From assembly GCA_016711205.1 (NCBI GenBank), contig JADJTM010000002.1, positions 868,001 through 932,000 of the forward strand: a stretch of 64,000 nt of DNA, written 5' to 3'. Shown here one piece after another: positions 42,041 to 51,476 of the stretch. Each line of letters opens with the position of its first letter. Position 1 is the first letter of the stretch. The DNA is from Micropruina sp. GTDB lineage: Bacteria; Actinomycetota; Actinomycetes; Propionibacteriales; Propionibacteriaceae. Both the position numbers and the translations under genes were made by a program. The notes below the pieces were generated by a model. That model worked only from the letters and a program-made list of their open reading frames with translations, had not been told where the DNA came from and made no database searches.

Positions 42041-42561
42041 GATGGCGCTCCGCGGCGCTCGCCGTCGCGTTCGCGCTTGCGGTGACCGCCTGGGTGGGTT
42101 GGGGCAACTACGCCAAACTGCGTCCGCCGGTCGCTGCGGTGGTGACCGCCGACGCGACGACGACGGTGGCGAGGGTTGAGTACCGGGTCGGGGGCGTCCA
42201 GCGATTGGCGCGCATCGAGTTCAGCGACCACGATCCGCTGATCGCTCCGCTGGGTGCGGTCTGGGTGCGGCTCGACTTCACCATGCAGCTTCAAGGCGCG
42301 GGGACTGATCCCGATTCGCTGCGGTGCACCGGGTTTCTGGTGTCGGGCAGCTATGAGTGGTCGGACGCCTACGAGCCGTCCAGCTACGGCGGCGACCTGG
42401 CCCAGCGGCAGTGCCACACCACGGGTGAGGATCGCCCGCCGCAGCCGGGCGTGGCGCGGCGGCTGGTGATGCACTGGCTGGTGCCGCAGTGGGCCGCGGA
42501 CGCGCCGCGGTTCTACCTGCGATTCTCCACGCCGCCGCGCGCCATCGAACTGCGTCCCTGA
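42037..42561 (+). CDS. Anchored extracytoplasmic protein of unknown function (operon gene 3)
   Basis: The 174-residue protein has an N-terminal helix (SAALAVAFALAVTAWVGWG) and an outer beta-type domain with LGAVWVRLDFTMQLQG, RCTGFLVSG and RQCHTTGE; two cysteines might pair. Same general design as the two preceding proteins, so the three may be distant paralogues or partners. Convergent with the next membrane protein, which it overlaps by ~49 nt. Confidence 0.68.
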   Translation: MRWRSAALAVAFALAVTAWVGWGNYAKLRPPVAAVVTADATTTVARVEYRVGGVQRLARIEFSDHDPLIAPLGAVWVRLDFTMQLQGAGTDPDSLRCTGFLVSGSYEWSDAYEPSSYGGDLAQRQCHTTGEDRPPQPGVARRLVMHWLVPQWAADAPRFYLRFSTPPRAIELRP

Positions 42562-43757
42562 TTGCCGGTGGGTCGGGGCTGAGCCTCCAGAGCCCGTCCG
42601 AACGCGGCGGTGTAGCACGCCAGCAGCAGGGTGGTGGTCAGCATCGCCACCAGGTAGTTCTCGGTCGGCATGTACAGCAGGGTGTCGGCCAGCGGCCGTG
42701 GGCCGATCAGCCACAGCAGGGCCTGATCGAGCCAGTAGCCGGCCAGCTGCACCGCCGCCACCAGCACCAGGAACGCGCCGATGAACCGAGCGCCGCAGTG
42801 CCGCAGCAAACGGACGGTCGCCGCCATCGGCACATACTTCTCGCGCATCTCGCCGGTGGCCAGCCGGGTCAGGGTGCGCAGCGGACGACTCCGGCGGTGC
42901 TCCGAGCCGGACGCCGCCCGCCCCGGCCGAAGGCCACCGACCAGCTCAGCAGCACTGAAGGTGCGCCGGCCGAACACGGTTCCGACCAGGGCCACCCACA
43001 TCAGGGGCAGCAGCACCGCGTTGGCGAAACCGGGGGCCACGAAGCTCCACAGGTTTGCGGCGAGCGCCTGAAGCGCCTCGGGCAGCGTCAGCTGGAACCA
43101 CACCGGCACATCCGGCAGCACGTCGATGAACCCGTCCCACCCGGTCTGCAGCCAGCGCCACACCGCGCGGGTGGTGAGCCAGCCGAAGCCGCGGGCGACC
43201 CATTCGCGCAGCACGAAGAACGAGGCGAACACCCACGCGCCGTCGGCGACCAGTCCGGCGAAGAGTAGGGCGCGCGCGTTGAAACGTCGCGCGGCCAACC
43301 GGACGAGCGTGCGCACGACCCAGGCCAGGGCGGCGAAGCCCAGAAAGAACTGCCAGTCGCCCGCGTTGATGCTGAACTGATCGGCATCGACGCCGTGGGT
43401 CATCAGGTTGGCCTGGATCAGTCGCTCGAATTGCTCCTGCGCCAGCCCCCACGCCCCGTACACCGCGAGGAACGGGCCCAGGGACGCGGCCAGCACCGCG
43501 AGCCTGGAGTTCTCGGGGGCGTGCTCGGGCCGCAGGGAATGCACGGCGAGCACCAGGCAACCCACCCATGCGACGATGCCGAGCACGATGATCGTGGTGG
43601 CGAGGATGCGCTGACCGACCAGCAGCGTCGACGCGTGCCCGGTCAACTCGTTGATGCCGTAGCCCAGGCTGAACCACAACACCAGACTCGGCAACCCACG
43701 CCACCAGAGGGCGGCCGAGTTCCGGACCAGGGCGGCGAACTCGGCGGTGGTGCGCAT
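42513..43757 (-). CDS. Polytopic membrane protein of unknown function
   Basis: The 414-residue protein contains about eight membrane helices (WWRGLPSLVLWFSLGYGI, ILATTIIVLGIVAWVGCLVL, LAVLAASLGPFLAVYGAWGL, FLGFAALAWVVRTLVRL and others) and a long central loop. Family not recognised. The ATG at 43757 lies 7 nt after TACAGT on the minus strand, suggesting leaderless translation. A much longer open frame upstream in the same frame covers a different gene and is not real. Confidence 0.7.
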   Translation of the reverse strand: MRTTAEFAALVRNSAALWWRGLPSLVLWFSLGYGINELTGHASTLLVGQRILATTIIVLGIVAWVGCLVLAVHSLRPEHAPENSRLAVLAASLGPFLAVYGAWGLAQEQFERLIQANLMTHGVDADQFSINAGDWQFFLGFAALAWVVRTLVRLAARRFNARALLFAGLVADGAWVFASFFVLREWVARGFGWLTTRAVWRWLQTGWDGFIDVLPDVPVWFQLTLPEALQALAANLWSFVAPGFANAVLLPLMWVALVGTVFGRRTFSAAELVGGLRPGRAASGSEHRRSRPLRTLTRLATGEMREKYVPMAATVRLLRHCGARFIGAFLVLVAAVQLAGYWLDQALLWLIGPRPLADTLLYMPTENYLVAMLTTTLLLACYTAAFGRALEAQPRPTGNQGRSSMARGGVENRR

Positions 43758-43819
43758 GCGACTGACTGTAATCGTCCGGCGCGCGAGGGATCCCGCCGAC
43801 GCCGATCGATTCGACACCC

Positions 43820-43885
43820 GCTGGTTGAGCGTGTCGAAACCCATGATCAGAACGGCCGGACGGGTCCTCGACAGGCTCGAGCAGC
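43820..43885. repeat. REP-like inverted repeat
   Basis: GGTTGAGCGTGTCGAAACCC at 43823-43842 and the imperfect inverted partner GGGTCCTCGACAGGCTCGAG at 43862-43881 match the family of TGTCGAAACC/GGTTTCGACA repeats common in actinobacteria. Related copies lie in the 58.7-59.1 kb cluster and at the ilvA start. Confidence 0.55.
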
Positions 43886-43900
43886 GCAATCGGGTGCTCG

Positions 43901-44515
43901 TCAGGGCAGCCGCAGGGCCCGTTGCGCCAGCCGTCCACACACCGCACCGTTGACGTACCCCGCGATCACGTCGCTGGCGTAGTGCTGACCGTTGTAGAGC
44001 CGCGACCACCCCAGCGCGCCCAGGTAGCCGGCCAGGCCGCAGCGCACCAGCACCCGTGCCGGACGGGGATGCGACCCGGCCATGCCGCCCAGCACCACCG
44101 CAAGGGCGGTCATCGCGCCGACGTGTCCACTGGGAAAGCTGGACGTCGGCTGTACCGTGCCGAGCCGCTCGAGACCGGGCCGCTCCCGGCCGACCAGGGA
44201 CGAACTGAGCACGTGCGTGCCGGACGCCAGCGCCATCGCCAGCCCGGGAACGCCCGCCGCGGCGCGCCCCCCGCCTCGGGCGGCGAGCACCCCGGTCAAC
44301 GCCAGGCCCAGAGCGATCGCCCGCGAGGTGTCGGAACTGCGCGAGACCGCGGCCGCGGACCGGTGCACCCGCGGGCCGCCGAGGCCCCGCAGGTCGGCGT
44401 TCAGTCGATGCTCGGCCGTTAGGTCGTCCAACGGACCGGTGATCATCCGTCCGGCCAGCACATTCGCGGCGGCCAGGCCGGCGACGCCGAGCAACATCGG
44501 GATCACGCGTGACAT
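43901..44515 (-). CDS. PAP2-type membrane phosphatase
   Basis: The 204-residue protein shows the tripartite acid phosphatase motif: VGRERPGLERL (KxxxxxxRP-type), SSFPSGHVGAMTAL (PSGH) and SRLYNGQHYASDVIAGYVNG (SRxxxxxHxxxDV). Membrane helices surround these. It probably dephosphorylates undecaprenyl or other lipid phosphates at the outer membrane face. Catalytic His residues are present. The product is short but complete. Confidence 0.9.
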   Translation of the reverse strand: MSRVIPMLLGVAGLAAANVLAGRMITGPLDDLTAEHRLNADLRGLGGPRVHRSAAAVSRSSDTSRAIALGLALTGVLAARGGGRAAAGVPGLAMALASGTHVLSSSLVGRERPGLERLGTVQPTSSFPSGHVGAMTALAVVLGGMAGSHPRPARVLVRCGLAGYLGALGWSRLYNGQHYASDVIAGYVNGAVCGRLAQRALRLP

Positions 44516-44595
44516 GGCGCGAGCTTAATGTGCCGATCCGGCTGGCTCGGGAACTTGGCTTGCTGATCCAATCCGCTCGGGTCGTACGCTGAGAT

Positions 44596-45546
44596 GTGGT
44601 CACCAGACAGCGGGCCGGCGACGAGCGGTTCGACGAAAGCCAGGTACTGGCGTGGCTGCTACGCGGTGACGCCGCGGTTCAGTTCCAGACCTACCGGGAT
44701 CTGCTGGGCGATGAACGCCCGCAGTTGCAGCAACTCATCCCGGCCGGCGGCGATGCGGGGGCGATCCTCGCCGCGCACGCCACCCCGGGGTGGGGCCGCG
44801 GGTTCTATCAACCCAAGTGGACCTGCCCGCACTACGCGCTGCTCGAACTGCGTGATCTCGCCGTGCCGCGTGATAATCGCGTCTGCGTGCGCGAGGTGGC
44901 GCTCGCGCTCGAGCGGCACCAGGCGCCCGACGGAGGCTTCAACCCCACCCAGATCGAGCAATCCGACGCCTGCATGAACGGTATGTTTCTGGCCTTCGGC
45001 TGCTACTTCGGCGCCGACGCGCGGCGACTGCAGAGCGTGGTGGATTTCCTGCTCGGCCAGCGCATGCCGGACGGCGGGTTCAACTGCCGCGCGAACCGCT
45101 CGGGTGCGCGGGTGTCATCGGTGCACACGACGACCAGCGTCATCGAGGGGTTCTCGGAGTACCTGCGCAGCGGCTCGCGCCACCGAGCGGCCGAGGTCGG
45201 CGACGCCATCACCACCGCGACCGCGGTGCTGCTGGATCGCCGGCTCTATCAGCGCCGCGGAACCGGAGAGCCGATCCGGGCGGAGTTCACCAGGCTGCAC
45301 CACCCGGCGCGGTGGCACTTCGACGTACTGCGGGGGCTGGACGTGCTGCGGGCCGCCGGAACCCCGTACGACGCCCGGCTCGACCCGGCCGTCGACGTCA
45401 TCCGTCACCGTCGAGGGTCGGACGGCCGCTGGTCGGCCGCCGCACAGTATCCGGGCGACACGCACCTCACCTATCCCCGCGCCGGTCAGCCGAACCGCTG
45501 GCTCACGCTGCGGGCGCTCCGCGTGTTGGCCTGGACCGCGGCCTGA
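44596..45546 (+). CDS. Prenyltransferase/squalene-cyclase-like alpha/alpha-toroid protein
   Basis: The 316-residue protein shows two QW-type repeats of the squalene/hopene cyclase and prenyltransferase superfamily, HQAPDGGFNPTQ and RMPDGGFNCRANR, and a run of helices with conserved His/Tyr (TCPHYALLELRDL, RWHFDVLRGLDVL). The catalytic DxDD motif of true cyclases is not seen, so the reaction is unknown. GTG 44596 lies 5 nt after TACGCT (44585-44590), i.e. leaderless. Confidence 0.75.
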   Translation: MVTRQRAGDERFDESQVLAWLLRGDAAVQFQTYRDLLGDERPQLQQLIPAGGDAGAILAAHATPGWGRGFYQPKWTCPHYALLELRDLAVPRDNRVCVREVALALERHQAPDGGFNPTQIEQSDACMNGMFLAFGCYFGADARRLQSVVDFLLGQRMPDGGFNCRANRSGARVSSVHTTTSVIEGFSEYLRSGSRHRAAEVGDAITTATAVLLDRRLYQRRGTGEPIRAEFTRLHHPARWHFDVLRGLDVLRAAGTPYDARLDPAVDVIRHRRGSDGRWSAAAQYPGDTHLTYPRAGQPNRWLTLRALRVLAWTAA

Positions 45547-45595
45547 GCGCTGAGCCGCCGGCCGACGCCCGGCGAAGGTGAGCAACAATGGGCGG

Positions 45596-46141
45596 GTGGC
45601 AGCCCGACGTCCCAGTCCGACCTTCAGCCAGATGGTGATCGCCGTGGTGATGTTGCTGATCCCGGTGGTGCTCATCTACTCGTGGTTCAGCCGCATTCCC
45701 GAACCGCGGGCGACCGCGGTGGACTGGCAACCGGTGGTGGCGCAGGCCCGGGCCGAATCGCCGTTCCCGGTCGCGGTGCCGCAGAATCTGCCGGCGGGCT
45801 GGACGGTCGTCCGGGCCCGGTGGACGCCGATCGGCAAAGCCGGGATGAACCAGCAGCCCGCGGTCGGCAACACGTTCCAGCTGGGCTACGTCACCCCGCA
45901 GCAGATGTACATCGGCCTCGACCAGCGCGACACCGACGGTCCGGGCCTGATCAGGGACGCCTCCCGCGACGGCGACGCCGACGGCGAGAGTGTGATCGCC
46001 GATGAGCCCTGGCAGCGGTACGTGAGTCGCGACGGACGAACCCGCGCAGTGGCCCGCACGGGCGGCGGCAGCACAGTGGTGATCAGCGGCGACCTGCCGT
46101 ACGAGTCGTTGGACGCTTTCGCGGCCACCGTGGAAACCTGA
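45596..46141 (+). CDS. DUF4245-family membrane-anchored protein
   Basis: The ~181-residue protein has an N-terminal helix (MVIAVVMLLIPVVLIYSWF) and an outer domain with VDWQPVVAQARAESPFPVAVPQNLPAGW and GYVTPQQMYIGLDQRD, typical of DUF4245. Function unknown. The start is placed at GTG 45596, 6 nt after AACAAT; an earlier in-frame GTG at 45578 would add six residues. Confidence 0.78.
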   Translation: MAARRPSPTFSQMVIAVVMLLIPVVLIYSWFSRIPEPRATAVDWQPVVAQARAESPFPVAVPQNLPAGWTVVRARWTPIGKAGMNQQPAVGNTFQLGYVTPQQMYIGLDQRDTDGPGLIRDASRDGDADGESVIADEPWQRYVSRDGRTRAVARTGGGSTVVISGDLPYESLDAFAATVET

Positions 46142-46258
46142 GCTGGGCGCCGCGCTTGCGTCCGGGGTTTGGTTTGTCGGGGCGTTCTGCTTTCGCCGGG
46201 GGACCCGGCACCGTAGTCTCGCACCATTCAACCCGGCTCCAATGAAGGAGATCCCCGC

Positions 46259-48148
<1,890 letters not shown>

Positions 48149-48161
48149 GCGCGGAACGGGC

Positions 48162-48896
48162 TCAGCCGGCCGGCTCGACCAGCCTGGTCTGCAGGGCGGC
48201 GGCGTCCGATGCACTCAACCCGTTGGCCCGAAGGTAGGGCAGCGCACCGCCCCGGGCGTCCAGTTCATCGAGCACCGATTCGATGGCGGCGGCCGGCGAC
48301 GCGGTGAGCAGAGTGTTGATCGCGGGCAGGTCAGGAATGCCCATCCGGGCGAGGGTGGCGCGCATGCCGTCCGCCCAAGCGCCGCGGAGTTGCTGGTGCG
48401 ACGCGGCGTAGTCCGTCACGACCGCTGACCGATCGGTGCCGACCGCGTCCAGCAGCAGGGCGACGGCGATGCCGGTGCGGTCCTTGCCGGCGGTGCAGTG
48501 CACCAGCACCGCCCCGGTCGTGTTCGCCACCACCGCGGCCAGCCGCGCAAACGTCGCTCCGCCGTCGGCGATCATGCTCGCGTACAGGTCGGGCAGGCCG
48601 GGTACCGCCGACGGCGCCTGCGCCGTGGGTGGCCCGTCAGCCAGTCCACTCAGATCCCATGCGCCCTGCAGCAGCGGCAGTCGAATCACCTGGACGTCCG
48701 GCAGTGCGTCCGCGGGTCCTTCGGCCTCGGTGCGCAGGTCCACCACCGTCCCGACACCCATCCTGGCTAGTTGGCTGCGGCCCATCTCGGTGAGTTCGCC
48801 CAGTCCGGCCGAACGCAACAACACCGCTGAGCGGGTCGTTCCCCCGCCGGCCGGCAACCCGCCCAGGTCCCGGACGTTGGCCACCCCTTCGAGCAT
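48162..48896 (-). CDS. Tyrosine-protein phosphatase
   Basis: The 244-residue protein belongs to the PF13350 bacterial tyrosine phosphatase family: a VRDLGGLPAGGG start, VVDLRTEAE, the P-loop HCTAGKDRTG (Cys nucleophile, Arg) around residue 130, and a C-terminal helical segment with YLRANGLS. It may act on proteins or on phosphoinositide- or polyol-type substrates; relatives include a Mycobacterium phosphatase with lipid activity. The ATG at 48896 follows AGGAG. Upstream lies a promoter, small ORF and hairpin that may control it. Confidence 0.87.
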   Translation of the reverse strand: MLEGVANVRDLGGLPAGGGTTRSAVLLRSAGLGELTEMGRSQLARMGVGTVVDLRTEAEGPADALPDVQVIRLPLLQGAWDLSGLADGPPTAQAPSAVPGLPDLYASMIADGGATFARLAAVVANTTGAVLVHCTAGKDRTGIAVALLLDAVGTDRSAVVTDYAASHQQLRGAWADGMRATLARMGIPDLPAINTLLTASPAAAIESVLDELDARGGALPYLRANGLSASDAAALQTRLVEPAG

Positions 48897-48974
48897 CGTC
48901 GATCTCCTGAGTCGTCGCGCAGCGCCGTGCTGCCTGCGACGCCTGCGCAATTATGCAGTAGTGCCGAATCACGA

Positions 48975-49004
48975 AGGCCCTTTCGTCCGTGGACGAAAGG
49001 GCCT
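48975..49004. terminator. Long perfect hairpin upstream of the tyrosine phosphatase
   Basis: AGGCCCTTTCGTCC (48975-48988) and GGACGAAAGGGCCT (48991-49004) pair perfectly. On the plus strand it is followed by GGGTTTT, so it may terminate plus-strand transcription. On the minus strand no T-run follows, so it would instead sit as a structure in the phosphatase leader. Confidence 0.5.
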
Positions 49005-49032
49005 GGGTTTTGCTCGGGCGGGCGCGGGTTGC

Positions 49033-49113
49033 TCAGCGCAGGTCGCGGTGGACGCGCATGTCCTGCACCTGCATAAGCCTCAGGGAGGCCAGCCAACGAT
49101 CGATCGTGCTCAT
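49033..49113 (-). CDS. Small ORF (26 codons) upstream of the tyrosine phosphatase
   Basis: ATG at 49113 follows a nearly ideal ribosome site (AGGAGGTGATGACC) and ends at TGA 49033. The peptide is MSTIDRWLASLRLMQ... with a basic VHRDLR end. A promoter lies ~40 nt upstream. It may be a leader peptide controlling the phosphatase or a genuine small protein. It has no cysteine or tryptophan run of known attenuators. Confidence 0.55.
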   Translation of the reverse strand: MSTIDRWLASLRLMQVQDMRVHRDLR

Positions 49114-49138
49114 TGGTCATCACCTCCTGACGGCCGTG

Positions 49139-49181
49139 TAGTCGTTTAGACTAATATAGCACAGGGCCGCTGCCAGTGGCA
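49139..49181 (-). promoter_or_regulatory. Promoter with TAGTC-N5-GACTA operator-like palindrome
   Basis: On the minus strand -35 TGCCAC (49176-49181), a 17-nt spacer and -10 TATATT (49153-49158) precede the small ORF. A perfect 5+5 palindrome TAGTC-GTTTA-GACTA (49139-49153) lies right at the predicted start site, a classic repressor position. The regulator is unknown. The 346-nt gap 48897-49242 otherwise holds the small ORF and hairpin. Confidence 0.55.
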
Positions 49182-49242
49182 CCTCTGGCGTGAAGACATG
49201 GCGTTCACTCACAGCGAACGCGCAGGTTCTTTCGCGCACCCC

Positions 49243-49494
49243 TCAGTCTGCCGAAGATTCTGTCGACTCGCCGTGAAGTGTGTCGTCGATACTGGCGCGG
49301 GCACCGTCCAGCCATTGCTGGCACTGCCGGGCGAGGGACTCGCCCTCGTGCCACAGGTCCATGGCGCTCGACAGCGGTACCGAGCCCGACTCGAGCTTCT
49401 GGACGACCTCGATCAGGCGTTGCCGGGCGGCCTCGTAGGTCTGCGGCCGCTCGGCGGCCTGGGGACGATCGGGTGTCTGCGGTTGATCAGTCAT
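49243..49494 (-). CDS. xseB: Exodeoxyribonuclease VII small subunit
   Basis: The 83-residue protein matches XseB: TYEAARQRLIEVVQKLESGSV, then LSSAMDLWHEGESLARQCQQWLDGA, a coiled helical hairpin. It binds the large subunit to form the nuclease that digests single-stranded DNA. Its start overlaps the xseA stop by 8 nt, so the genes are coupled. Confidence 0.93.
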   Translation of the reverse strand: MTDQPQTPDRPQAAERPQTYEAARQRLIEVVQKLESGSVPLSSAMDLWHEGESLARQCQQWLDGARASIDDTLHGESTESSAD

Positions 49495-50722
49495 TGGCCT
49501 TCTCTTTCGTGTGCACCTCAGTGACCTTCGCCGTCACCGTGCCGTCGGCGAGCCTTGCCAGCACCTGCATGCCCGGCGTCACCATGCCGGTGGAGTCGAT
49601 CGTGCCGCCGTCCGCAGCGCTCAGGATGCTGTAGCCACGCAGCAGTGTGGCGCGGGGCGACAGTGCCCGCACGCGATTCACCGCATGCTCGACCCACGAC
49701 GACTCCTCGCGCACCCGGGCCTGCACGGCACGCCGGGCCCGCTCACGCAACTGCCGCAGCTGGTCCGCCTGCACCTCCACCGCACCCAGCGGGTTCGCCA
49801 GCACGGGACGGGAGCGCAGGGACTGCAACTGGCCGGCCTCCCGGTCGAGCATGCGCAGCAGCCCACGGCGCAGCTGCCCGGTGGCCTGGACGACGCGCGC
49901 CCGCTCGTCCGCCACGTCGGGCACGACCCGCTTCGCCGCATCGGTGGGCGTGGCGGCGCGCACGTCGGCGACCAGATCGAGGATCGGGGTGTCGGGCTCG
50001 TGACCGATAGCACTGATCACTGGGGTGCGGCAGGCGAACACGGCGCGGGCCAACGACTCGTCCGAGAACGGCAGCAGATCCTGCACCGAGCCGCCGCCCC
50101 GGGCGACGACGATCACGTCGACGGAGGGATCGCGGTCGAGCACCCCCAGCGCGTCGCGGACGTCGTCCACACAGCCCTGACCCTGCATCACCGCATGCCG
50201 GACGACGAATCGCACACCCGGCCACCGGGTGCGTGCCACCTGCAGCACGTCACGCTCGGCGGCGCTGTTCTGACCGGTGATCAGCCCGATGCCCGTGGGC
50301 AGGAACGGCAGCGGCTTCTTCAACCGCTGCTCGAACAGACCTTCTGCCTGCAGCATGCGCTTGCGCTGCTCGATGGCGGCGAGCAGCCGCCCTTCACCGG
50401 ACGCCCGCAGGTCGCTGCACTCGAAGCTGAGCGACCCGTTGCGGGTCCAGACCGTGGGTCGGACCAGGGCCACCACGGCCATGCCCTCGGCGATCGGCCC
50501 GGCGGCGTCGAGGACCGCTGTGGACGCCGTGACCGTGACCGACATGTCGGCAAGCGGGTCGCGCAAAGTGAGGAAGTGCGTCACCGCTCCCGAGCGACGC
50601 TTGAGTTCGATCAACTGGCCGCTCACCCAGATGCTGCCGCAGCGCTCGACCCAGGTCTTCACGCCGGCGAGCACCACCCGCAGGGGCTGCGGCTGTTCCG
50701 GGCTGCTGGTCAGGGGTGACAC
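49487..50722 (-). CDS. xseA: Exodeoxyribonuclease VII large subunit
   Basis: The 411-residue protein has an N-terminal OB fold (VSGQLIELKRRSGAVTHFLTLRD) and the XseA catalytic core: LPFLPTGIGLITGQNSAAERDVLQVARTRWPG, VIVVARGGGSVQDLLPFSDESLARAVFACRTPVISAIGHEPDTPILDLVADVRAATPTDAA. A coiled-coil region and a GYSILSAADGG C-terminus follow. GTG 50722 is used: TAGGCT ends 7 nt upstream, suggesting leaderless translation. Upstream in-frame sequence is non-coding. Confidence 0.95.
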   Translation of the reverse strand: MSPLTSSPEQPQPLRVVLAGVKTWVERCGSIWVSGQLIELKRRSGAVTHFLTLRDPLADMSVTVTASTAVLDAAGPIAEGMAVVALVRPTVWTRNGSLSFECSDLRASGEGRLLAAIEQRKRMLQAEGLFEQRLKKPLPFLPTGIGLITGQNSAAERDVLQVARTRWPGVRFVVRHAVMQGQGCVDDVRDALGVLDRDPSVDVIVVARGGGSVQDLLPFSDESLARAVFACRTPVISAIGHEPDTPILDLVADVRAATPTDAAKRVVPDVADERARVVQATGQLRRGLLRMLDREAGQLQSLRSRPVLANPLGAVEVQADQLRQLRERARRAVQARVREESSWVEHAVNRVRALSPRATLLRGYSILSAADGGTIDSTGMVTPGMQVLARLADGTVTAKVTEVHTKEKAND

Positions 50723-50740
50723 GTGGGCAAGCCTAGGCTG

Positions 50741-50882
50741 AGCGCCCGACAAGTCTCGACCCGTCCCTGAGCGAGATCGCGAGATCTTTCGACAAGCTAA
50801 GTAATCCGCCATAACATGACGGCGGTGGATCGCGTCCGCTTGCACTGGGCGTGTCGCGACAGAGGCTGGAAGGGCTTGTGGA
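50741..50882. other. Intergenic region with repeat fragments and adhesin promoter
   Basis: AGTCTCGAC (50752-50760) and TTTCGACAAGCT (50787-50798) resemble pieces of the TGTCGAGACC-type repeat family. A TTCGAC, 16-nt spacer, CATAAC element further on could be the adhesin promoter. The 142 nt contain no gene. Confidence 0.35.
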
Positions 50883-51476
50883 GTGCTACGTATTCGCGCA
50901 GGGCACGGACGGGTCGCCTGGCTGTTGGCGTTGGTGTTGATGGCGGCTTCGCTGGTCGTGGTGTCCACTCCTGAGACCGCGCAGGCCGCGACGGTGACGA
51001 CCGGTGTCACGGCGCAGATGAATGGTCACACCGGCACCGCCGGTGGCAACGACAACAGCAACTGCATCAGGTTCACCCCGCGTGATGGCACCAGCAACCG
51101 CACCACCTGGGTGCCGGCCGGCACCGAGGCGGTCGCCGCGCACGGCTATTCGGGCAGCTGCCCCACCAACCTCAACCGCGATACTCAGAGCGCGATCGGC
51201 GTGACGCCCTCGTCGGTGACCTCGGTCACCGACGGCACCCCCTTTCTGTTGTCGACGATCAAGCACTACAACAACCCGGTCACGGTCGCCTCGTCGTTCT
51301 TCGCCGGCACCCTCGGCATTCGGCTGTCCGGTTTCGACTCCGCGCCCGACCTGAACTTCTCCTACGAGTTGTGGGAGACGTCCAACTCCCGTCCCTGTGC
51401 GATCCCCGAGGCGCCAACGACACGCCCTGTGACGACCGGCTCAATTTCAGCGCGTCCATCTCCAGTGGCGAGCTGA
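50883..51476 (+). CDS. Adhesin fragment A: signal peptide and N-terminal domain
   Basis: This 197-codon open frame starts at GTG 50883 (a GGAAGGG lies upstream). It carries a signal peptide (VAWLLALVLMAASLVVVS) and the N-terminal domain (NSNCIRFTPRDGTSN ... LNFSYELWETSN). After the break near 51393 its own reading (CAIPEAPTTRPV) no longer resembles the protein, whereas the next frame continues CDPRGANDTPCDDRLNFS naturally. The last ~25 residues are therefore artefactual. Confidence 0.7.
   Translation: MLRIRAGHGRVAWLLALVLMAASLVVVSTPETAQAATVTTGVTAQMNGHTGTAGGNDNSNCIRFTPRDGTSNRTTWVPAGTEAVAAHGYSGSCPTNLNRDTQSAIGVTPSSVTSVTDGTPFLLSTIKHYNNPVTVASSFFAGTLGIRLSGFDSAPDLNFSYELWETSNSRPCAIPEAPTTRPVTTGSISARPSPVAS

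Noticed and set aside
42513..44603. 696-codon minus-strand frame covering two genes
   Set aside because: Only the 3' part from 43757 encodes a membrane protein; the upstream part overlaps the PAP2 phosphatase in another frame.
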